The position numbers and the translations under genes were made by a program. This document shows, one piece after another, positions 8,823 to 15,352 of a DNA stretch of 35,383 nucleotides (its first letter is position 1; every line of letters begins with the position of its first letter). Source of the stretch: Planctomyces sp. GTDB taxonomy: Bacteria > Planctomycetota > Planctomycetia > Planctomycetales > Planctomycetaceae. Location of the stretch: assembly GCA_005791255.1 (NCBI GenBank), contig SXXK01000021.1, positions 1-35,383 of the forward strand. Reading direction: 5' to 3'. The notes beneath the pieces were generated by a model. The model worked only from the letters and a program-made list of their open reading frames with translations. It ran no database searches and was not told where the DNA came from.

Positions 8823-11800
8823 GTGCTTGCTGGTGATCTGGAAGAATCGATCGGTTTTGTTTCTCATCATTCCGAACAGTATGCTCAGACGATGCGGTCC
8901 AGTCTGCATCGCTACATCGTACTGAAACTGCTGGCCAACGGCCTGCCCGTGCCGCCGCGGTTCGAAGACCACGACCGGCTTGGTGCCCCCAGACTCCTCA
9001 GCACCTACCATCATCGGCTCAAGCGGCTGGATTCCATCCACTGCCCCGCCGATGCTCGGATCGAAACCTTTCTGCGGCGCTACTTCGACCGCATCAAAGG
9101 CTGCAGTGCCCTCCGCCTGCCCGACCTGACTGTGATTCTCGACCGGCACGGGATCGCCCGTGAACTGTCACTCCCGCACAATGGCGATGAGTACACCAAT
9201 CGGTTCGGCTCGTCCTACCGCGTCCGCAACGGGGTGCTGCACAATCCGACAAACGATCGTCGCACGACCGAGGGCACGTTTCACGTCACCGAGGGTGGCC
9301 TGCCGGTCCCTCGGGATAAAAAATCCGTACCGCGAATCGCCTTTGCCGCCCTGTTTCGCCACGCCATGACCCCCCCGCGGGAACTTTTGCAACTGCCCTT
9401 CAGCAGCCGCGAAGAACAGCCCGCAGAAGCGTTTGTCTCGCTGCTGATTCGTCCGGTCCTCTGCCCGGAAGTACACGGCTGGTGCGAAGAGCAGTCCATG
9501 GAAATTCGCTTCTTCGCTCCCGGGTCCCTCGTCAGCAATCTGGACTTTGTCGAATCAATCTTCGGTAACGCCGGTGATCCGTTCCTGCCGGCCAACGACG
9601 CAGCTCTGGATGTGCACCACTGGAGCGGCCATACGGGCTGCGTGATTGTGGCACCGCATCTCGTCGACGTACTCAAAAAAGACGTCGGACTGCCGCACTA
9701 CGACGACGCCACTGAACGTCAGCGGCAGGACGGAATGTGCTGGAAAAGCGAGGATGAAAAATACAATGACGGCCAGCCATTCAAACTGACCTGCCGTGAC
9801 GAAGAAGGCGTCATTGTCACTCTGATTGCTGACAACTACTACGGCTACTGCAAAAAGGAAGTCAAGACACAGCTCAGCTACGCCGCCAATCTGGCCGGAC
9901 TGGTTGAAGAAGAGCATGCCGGCGGAGCCATGGCATTCGCCAGCTTCAATCTGGGTGAGGAATTCAATGCGGACAGCAAACGGTACAACAATCGCACGTT
10001 TGCCGATGTCGCCCGCGACTACCACTCGTTCATCGATATTCAACCGGAAGGCTACGGCATTGACCGCAACCATCCCAATGTCATCTATGTCTCGGAAAAC
10101 ACCCGATTTCGCGTCTCGGATCAGCGCGTCTCCTGGTTCTGCAACAGCCAGCTGCAGCAGATCCCGCTGCGTCCAGGATTCATCTACATCACACCATCCG
10201 GCTATAAAGTCCGACTGGAAAAGCACCCGGCAGCCCCCTCCTGGCGCCTGATTGGAACGCTGTTTGAAGGCGTCTTCTGCCACAAACCCTGCACTGTCAG
10301 TGGCGGCGGCAAAAGCGAGATCAGCAAGTCCATCGGCGACTACCTGCTGCATGGTCCCGTCTTTGTTGCCGATGCCGGCAGGGACCTTGAGCTCGTCCAG
10401 CAGATTTTCGACAGAGATTATTCGGATCGCTGGAGACCTGACGGAACCGTGCATCCCGACTACACCCGAGCTTCCAGTCGCCGCATCATGGACCCCTCCC
10501 GGTCCCTCGGCAGCGTCATCAAGCTGCTGACTCCGTCAACTGACTACACGGACGAATATAACGCGTGGCTGGCCGGCATCCCCGACCACATCTACGCCAT
10601 CGTCTTCGTCATCAAACGCATGCACATCGGTGAAGAAGCGGACTGGCGCAAGTGCTTCTCCGTCGACATTGTGAACGGCACAGCCGGACACGAACTGAAA
10701 TTCGGCGAACGCAAGCTGGTTGGCACGTATCTGCGAGTCGGACTGCTGGGAGAAAACACCTGGCGGACCTACAAACTGCGACAGGACTTCGCCCCGGCAC
10801 AGAAGGTGCAGACCGAAGACGACATCAGCGTCTCCGTCATTGTCCCGCGTCGCAGCCTGCAGCACCTGGGCAACGTACTGACCGAAGAAGTCAGCTATAA
10901 GTTTGTGCAGAACTGCGAATACCGCCTGTTTCAGCGCCCCGATGACGCCATACATCGCGGACTGGATCGACAAACCGAAGCAGATCTCGCTCGCGCCGAC
11001 AACTTCATCGTCAACTTCGAACCACTGGCACGTCGCCAGGTCTCCGAAATTATTGATCGCCCCGTCGATCTCAGCCAGTTCACTCAGCCGATGCAGAAAC
11101 TGCTGCAGGAAATGCTGAACAGCAACGACAGTTATGTCGTCTGCTCAAACACGCCCAGACTGGTCAACGGAGTTCCCAGCAAAAACCCGCGATATCTGCA
11201 GCCTCGCCCCGATCTGATCAACCCGGTAAACCGCTACGTCGGGGAGATGGGAATCCGTCTTTCCCGGGCGGTTCCCGCCGACAAACCTGTCCACTCGCCG
11301 GTTCAGGCAGTCCTGATCGGCAGACGCAATAATCCGCCTGAGCTGGCCAGGGGCATTCGACCACTCTCGGTCTACAACCCCATCCACTACCAGGAACTGC
11401 CGGAACTGTTTATGGACTTTATCAGTGCACTCTCCGGAAAGAGCCCGTCGACGACGGGTGCCGGCAGTGAAGGAGCACTGACGAAGGGACCATTCAACTG
11501 CCTCAGGCCAATTACAGACCTCAACAATGCGCTCGTCAGCTACCTGCTGACAGGACTGGATGGGTTCTCCACCCCCGCCGGACATATCGGACCTGACGTA
11601 CGAGTGGACCACGACATCAGTCTGCTGATTCCGGAAATCTGGTGTCGACTCAGCCCTCAGGAAAGGTCCGCAAAATACCTGATTTCACAGCAGTTGCTGC
11701 AGAAGCTGGACGACTTCCAGCACGAGGGACGAATGATCCCCGCCAGTCGTCTGGGCTGGCGAATTACTCCTCGCTTCATTCGGCACTTCGGTGGCCGTGT

Positions 11801-12293
11801 GTTCGACAATCCAAACAAGGTGTTTGATGAAGCAATTCTGTGCCCGGAAACTCAGGATCCAGCGGCGTTTGCAGACGGAGTTCTGTTCATCGCTGAAGCT
11901 CAGACCCGGATTGCCGGACACTACTTCGAAGATGGCTCCGTTGAATTGGCCTGCCCCCCGCTCAAAGCACTGCTGCATATCATGACCGAGGGCAACTGGG
12001 AGGGCCTGACGATACATGATCCCGCATTCCGCAACCTGTTCACTCTGGAATCCATGCTGCAGTCAGAGTGGTATCAGGAACGCCTGCAGAAACGCCAGGA
12101 GCGCGAGCAGAGCCTGTGGCAGCGTCATGTTCAGTCGCTGGATACCTTCCTGAACAGCAGTGATTACAACGAAGAAAAACTGCACCTCGATATCACTGGT
12201 CGCCTCGACTTCGCACGGCAGATGCTCGCAAAAGTCTCAGCCACCGACTACCTTACTGCACTGTCAGGAACCCTCGGAGCTGATCGGCTCTGA
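8823..12293 (+). CDS. Very large protein, probable pyrophosphate-type PEP carboxykinase
   Basis: About 1156 residues with no signal peptide or membrane helix. GTG 8823 is chosen because AGGGG lies nine bases upstream; the frame is open back to a TTG at 8778. PPi-type PEP carboxykinase, known from Propionibacterium and Entamoeba, is a protein of this size (about 130 kDa) that interconverts PEP, CO2 and phosphate with oxaloacetate and pyrophosphate. In support, NYYGYCKKEVKTQ (about residues 338-350) resembles the Tyr...Lys-Lys metal/substrate site of ATP- and GTP-PEPCKs. CTVSGGGKSEIS (about 490-501) is a P-loop resembling the PEPCK-specific kinase-1a motif, and FVADAG about 20 residues later may be the kinase-2 strand. 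The spacing between these motifs is larger than in the small PEPCKs, consistent with insertions. I recognise no other family. The Rieske gene follows after 39 bases. Confidence 0.68.
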   Translation: MLAGDLEESIGFVSHHSEQYAQTMRSSLHRYIVLKLLANGLPVPPRFEDHDRLGAPRLLSTYHHRLKRLDSIHCPADARIETFLRRYFDRIKGCSALRLPDLTVILDRHGIARELSLPHNGDEYTNRFGSSYRVRNGVLHNPTNDRRTTEGTFHVTEGGLPVPRDKKSVPRIAFAALFRHAMTPPRELLQLPFSSREEQPAEAFVSLLIRPVLCPEVHGWCEEQSMEIRFFAPGSLVSNLDFVESIFGNAGDPFLPANDAALDVHHWSGHTGCVIVAPHLVDVLKKDVGLPHYDDATERQRQDGMCWKSEDEKYNDGQPFKLTCRDEEGVIVTLIADNYYGYCKKEVKTQLSYAANLAGLVEEEHAGGAMAFASFNLGEEFNADSKRYNNRTFADVARDYHSFIDIQPEGYGIDRNHPNVIYVSENTRFRVSDQRVSWFCNSQLQQIPLRPGFIYITPSGYKVRLEKHPAAPSWRLIGTLFEGVFCHKPCTVSGGGKSEISKSIGDYLLHGPVFVADAGRDLELVQQIFDRDYSDRWRPDGTVHPDYTRASSRRIMDPSRSLGSVIKLLTPSTDYTDEYNAWLAGIPDHIYAIVFVIKRMHIGEEADWRKCFSVDIVNGTAGHELKFGERKLVGTYLRVGLLGENTWRTYKLRQDFAPAQKVQTEDDISVSVIVPRRSLQHLGNVLTEEVSYKFVQNCEYRLFQRPDDAIHRGLDRQTEADLARADNFIVNFEPLARRQVSEIIDRPVDLSQFTQPMQKLLQEMLNSNDSYVVCSNTPRLVNGVPSKNPRYLQPRPDLINPVNRYVGEMGIRLSRAVPADKPVHSPVQAVLIGRRNNPPELARGIRPLSVYNPIHYQELPELFMDFISALSGKSPSTTGAGSEGALTKGPFNCLRPITDLNNALVSYLLTGLDGFSTPAGHIGPDVRVDHDISLLIPEIWCRLSPQERSAKYLISQQLLQKLDDFQHEGRMIPASRLGWRITPRFIRHFGGRVFDNPNKVFDEAILCPETQDPAAFADGVLFIAEAQTRIAGHYFEDGSVELACPPLKALLHIMTEGNWEGLTIHDPAFRNLFTLESMLQSEWYQERLQKRQEREQSLWQRHVQSLDTFLNSSDYNEEKLHLDITGRLDFARQMLAKVSATDYLTALSGTLGADRL

Positions 12294-12332
12294 CTGCGGC
12301 AGCACCTGCAGTTTCCCCCTGAGACGACCGCT

Positions 12333-12638
12333 ATGGCTTTAATACCGCTCATCGACACCACTGAACTGCCTCCCGGGACCTGCCGGGAGGTGGTTGCAGC
12401 GGGTCGCGTGTTCGCCGTTTACAACGTCGATGGCCAGTTCCATGCGCTTGACGGTATTTGTCCGCACGCCGGCGGTCCGCTCGGTAAAGGAACATTGCGC
12501 GGTGGCGTGGTAACCTGCCCGTGGCACGGCTGGCAGTTCCATGTCGCTACCGGTCAGCATTGCCTCAACGCTCGCATTTGTGCCGCATCGTTTCCCACAG
12601 AACTGCAGAACGGGCAGGTTTGCATCCAGCTCGACTGA
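12333..12638 (+). CDS. Rieske [2Fe-2S] ferredoxin-like protein
   Basis: A 101-residue single-domain Rieske protein. Cluster ligands are clear: Cys43 and His45 in GICPHAGGPLG, and Cys62 and His65 in TCPWHGWQF. The first half resembles the small subunit NirD and the ferredoxins of ring-hydroxylating dioxygenases, which pass single electrons to an oxygenase or reductase in the cytosol. It has no signal peptide or anchor helix, so it is not a bc1-complex Rieske subunit. The ATG at 12333 has only a weak ribosome site. It lies 39 bases after the large PEPCK-like gene and 18 bases before the GspF-like gene, so the three may be co-transcribed, but neither neighbour explains its electron partner. No oxygenase or reductase gene is nearby. 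Confidence 0.9.
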   Translation: MALIPLIDTTELPPGTCREVVAAGRVFAVYNVDGQFHALDGICPHAGGPLGKGTLRGGVVTCPWHGWQFHVATGQHCLNARICAASFPTELQNGQVCIQLD

Positions 12639-12656
12639 TTCCGGAAGGCTCTTTGT

Positions 12657-13709
12657 ATGCTGCGAAATCCGGATCTGTCGTGGCCGGCCCTCGCGGGTTT
12701 CTCCAGATCCATGGCCAGACTGCTGGAAGCGGGAGTGGAAATCCGCAAGTCGCTGCAGACATCCGCAAAACAATCCGGCGACAAACGCCTCGCCCCCGCT
12801 GTCGAACGGCTGAAAAGTGGAATCTCGGGCGGAGCTTCCCTGGCAGAGGCTGTTCGATCGCAACAGCCCCTGTTTCCCGAATTGTACTGCGCACTGGTGG
12901 ATGTCGGAGAACAGACCGGACATTTGCCCGAGGTATTCGAATCACTGGCAAAGTACTATGAAGATCGTCTGCTGATGCAAAGGGATTTTCGTTCATCGGC
13001 AGCGTGGCCCGTGATTCAGCTGATTGCTGCCATCGGCATCATCGGACTGCTCATCTTCATTCTCGGAATTCTTCCACCAGCCGGTAAGGACGGTCGCCCC
13101 TTCGACGTGACGGGACTGGGGCTGGCAGGCACTTCCGGAGCCCTGACGTGGCTGGCTGGCTGGGCAGCAGTCGCCGCCGGCCTCATACTGCTCTGGAAAT
13201 ACTCCCGCAACAGCTTCGCAGGACAGCAGATGCTGGACCCGTGGCTGATTCAGATTCCAGTCCTTGGCACCTGTCTGCAATCCTTTGCAATCGCCCGATT
13301 TGCGTGGTGCTTCGCGCTGACCCAGAAAGCCGGTATGTCAATTCGCCCGTCACTTGATTGCAGCCTGCAGGCTGCCGGCAACGGCGCGTTCCTCGCAGCC
13401 GGTCCAGGTATCTGGCGAGCAGTCTCCGGGGGCGAAACCCTCACTGACGCTCTGTCCCGCTCCGGCCTGTTCACCACCGAATTTCTGCAGATCGTGGCGA
13501 CTGCGGAGGAATCAGGGACAGTGCCCGAACAACTGGATCGACTGAGCAGGCTGTTTCATGATGAAGCCCGCCGCAGCATGACCAGACTGACAAAAGCCCT
13601 TTCGGGGCTGGTCTGGTTTCTGACCGCCGGGCTGATCGTGTACTTCATATTCCGCATCGCGATGATTTACGTCGGCATCCTGAATGACGCTGTCGGCATG
13701 GCCGGCTGA
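12657..13709 (+). CDS. Type II secretion / type IV pilus inner-membrane platform protein (GspF/PilC-like)
   Basis: A 350-residue protein whose ATG is preceded by GGAAGG at eight bases. It has two copies of the T2SSF domain: the first (about 10-130) includes FSRSMARLLEAGVEIRKSL and GEQTGHLPEVFESLAKYYED, and the second (about 205-330) includes ARFAWCFALTQKAGMSIRPS and TAEESGTVPEQLDRLSRLF. Hydrophobic segments lie at about 122-142, 160-180 and 315-340. In secretion or pilus systems this protein forms the cytoplasmic-membrane platform that works with an assembly ATPase. It is slightly shorter than typical GspF (about 400 residues). No GspE, GspD or prepilin peptidase gene is beside it, so it is an orphan copy, as is common in planctomycetes. 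Whether it serves the DUF1559 pseudopilin family is only a possibility. Confidence 0.9.
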   Translation: MLRNPDLSWPALAGFSRSMARLLEAGVEIRKSLQTSAKQSGDKRLAPAVERLKSGISGGASLAEAVRSQQPLFPELYCALVDVGEQTGHLPEVFESLAKYYEDRLLMQRDFRSSAAWPVIQLIAAIGIIGLLIFILGILPPAGKDGRPFDVTGLGLAGTSGALTWLAGWAAVAAGLILLWKYSRNSFAGQQMLDPWLIQIPVLGTCLQSFAIARFAWCFALTQKAGMSIRPSLDCSLQAAGNGAFLAAGPGIWRAVSGGETLTDALSRSGLFTTEFLQIVATAEESGTVPEQLDRLSRLFHDEARRSMTRLTKALSGLVWFLTAGLIVYFIFRIAMIYVGILNDAVGMAG

Positions 13710-13717
13710 AAATGTGT

Positions 13718-14017
13718 TCATTCCCGTGGCAGCAGATCCGGTCCTTTCCCGGTGGTCTTTTCATAGCCGCTGCTGGTACGGACGTATTTCGTCAGACCGC
13801 GTTTAGCGAGATTACGATCGCTGAGCAGTTGTTTTGCACGCAGGGGCGACCAGGTACCGGCGATAAACGGCGCACAGATCAGCCGCCGCACCGGTTCCCC
13901 GGTTTCCGGATGATGCGTCAGTGGCGGATCATGGATGCTCTGCTCAACCTCAAAGACATCCCCCACGGCTTCGTCATCGTCAGCGGACAGGATTACTCCA
14001 TACACATACGTTGGCAT
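13718..14017 (-). CDS. FmdB-like small protein lacking the zinc-ribbon cysteines
   Basis: A 99-residue protein from ATG 14017. The frame is open far upstream, but MPTYVY is the characteristic FmdB beginning (usually MPxYEY). Later FEVEQSIHDPPLTHHPETGEPVRRLI follows the FmdB layout closely. In normal FmdB proteins a CxxC pair sits after the first strand and a second pair in the TxCPxCG turn; here the second turn is THHPETG and the first pair is also gone, so no zinc site remains. The C-terminal half (KRGLTKYVRTSSGYEKTTGKG) is Arg/Lys-rich. The function of FmdB proteins is not well established; a regulatory role was proposed for the formamidase operon. It is convergent with the GspF-like gene, eight bases apart, and divergent from the deoxyhypusine-synthase homologue. 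Confidence 0.75.
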   Translation of the reverse strand: MPTYVYGVILSADDDEAVGDVFEVEQSIHDPPLTHHPETGEPVRRLICAPFIAGTWSPLRAKQLLSDRNLAKRGLTKYVRTSSGYEKTTGKGPDLLPRE

Positions 14018-14331
14018 CGGTGGTGAAGCTCCGAGGAACTGTGGAGTGCTGGCCGATGAACAAACCGGCCTGTCGCCCCTGCGAATTCTGCCAGCAGGAG
14101 ACGCAAGCATACCAGAAATCCCCATCGTCACGGCGGTAATTTTCAGAAGCTGGACTGAGAAATTCAGTCGGAATTCAAGTCGCTGATGGAGTCGCTGGTC
14201 ACTTTTTTCACTCTTTTCTGAAACTCCGCCCAAACAGTGGACGCACCGCTCGCCGCCGGTAACATACCACTGCAAAACACCGTCCCGGTTGCTCGTCCCG
14301 AACCAGCTGTTTCCTGCCAAAAGGTCCCTGC
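14018..14331. other. Divergent intergenic region, FmdB-like / DHS-like genes
   Basis: A gap of about 314 bases between two diverging genes. The minus strand stays open through it in the FmdB frame, but nothing protein-like is visible. A weak inverted repeat, GACTGA at 14153-14158 and TCAGTC at 14164-14169, lies near the middle, followed by a T-rich stretch around 14200-14220. I could not identify a promoter with confidence. Confidence 0.5.
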
Positions 14332-15324
14332 GTGTCCCAGACTCCTGAATACGGCGGCCCGATTTCCCGCTTCATTACTCACCACTACCGCCACTTCAAC
14401 GCCGCTGCACTCGTGGATGCTGCCAAAGGCTACAAGGCACATCTCGACGCCAATGGCAAAATGATGGTATGCCTCGCCGGCGCCATGAGCACCGCGGAAC
14501 TGGGGCTGTCACTGGCTGAAATGATTCGCCAGGACAAGGTGCACCTGATCTCCTGCACCGGTGCCAACCTCGAAGAAGATGTCTTCAACCTCGTCGCTCA
14601 CGACTACTACGAACGCGTTCCGCACTACCGACAGCTCAGCGCCCAGGACGAGCAGTCGCTGCTGGAACGCCACATGAATCGCGTTACCGACACCTGCATC
14701 CCCGAGGGCGAAGCCATGCGGCGGATGGAATCCGCCATGCTGGAAGTCTGGACCAAAGCCGATCAGGCGGGTCAGCGATTCTTCCCCCACGAATTTTTCT
14801 ACCAGGTGCTGCTCAGCGGCAAATACCGCGAATTCTATCAGATCGACCCAAAGAACTCGTGGATGCTGGCTGCCGCTGAAAAGAACCTGCCCATCATCGT
14901 CCCCGGCTGGGAAGACGCCACGCTCGGCAATATGTATGCCGCTGCCGTGATCCGCGGCGACATCAAAAATGTGCACACGGTCCGCACCGGGATCGAGTAC
15001 ATGACGTGGCTGGCCGACTTTTATACTCGCACGTCCGCTCAGAACTCCATCGGCATGTTCCAGATCGGTGGCGGCATCGCCGGCGATTTCCCGATCTGCG
15101 TCGTTCCCATGCTGCACCAGGACCTGCAGCGGGAACACGTGCCGCTGTGGGGCTACTTCGCTCAGATCAGCGATTCCACCACCAGCTACGGCAGCTATTC
15201 CGGCGCCGTGCCAAATGAAAAGATCACCTGGGGCAAACTGGGTGTGGAAACTCCAAAGTTCATCGTGGAATCAGATGCCACCATCGTGGCGCCACTGATT
15301 TTTGCCTATGTTCTGGGGTGGTGA
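14332..15324 (+). CDS. Deoxyhypusine synthase family protein, substrate uncertain
   Basis: A 330-residue protein from GTG 14332, with AAAGG about eight bases upstream. It resembles deoxyhypusine synthase along its full length: GAMSTAELGLSLAEMI, ISCTGANLEEDVFNLVAH (NAD-binding side), PGWEDATLGNMY, and SGAVPNEKITWGKLG with Lys302 at the position of the catalytic lysine that carries the butylimine intermediate. True deoxyhypusine synthases modify eIF5A, which bacteria lack. The usual Lys-His-His after the GGG turn is replaced here (GGGIAGD), and the Asp of the SDSGA element is not kept (SYSGA). The nicotinamide-dependent aminobutyl-transfer chemistry may be retained on another acceptor; homospermidine formation is one published idea for bacterial homologues. 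It is convergent with the TolC-like gene. Confidence 0.85.
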   Translation: MSQTPEYGGPISRFITHHYRHFNAAALVDAAKGYKAHLDANGKMMVCLAGAMSTAELGLSLAEMIRQDKVHLISCTGANLEEDVFNLVAHDYYERVPHYRQLSAQDEQSLLERHMNRVTDTCIPEGEAMRRMESAMLEVWTKADQAGQRFFPHEFFYQVLLSGKYREFYQIDPKNSWMLAAAEKNLPIIVPGWEDATLGNMYAAAVIRGDIKNVHTVRTGIEYMTWLADFYTRTSAQNSIGMFQIGGGIAGDFPICVVPMLHQDLQREHVPLWGYFAQISDSTTSYGSYSGAVPNEKITWGKLGVETPKFIVESDATIVAPLIFAYVLGW

Positions 15325-15352
15325 TTCCAGCGGATCATCGTGCCTGCGATCG

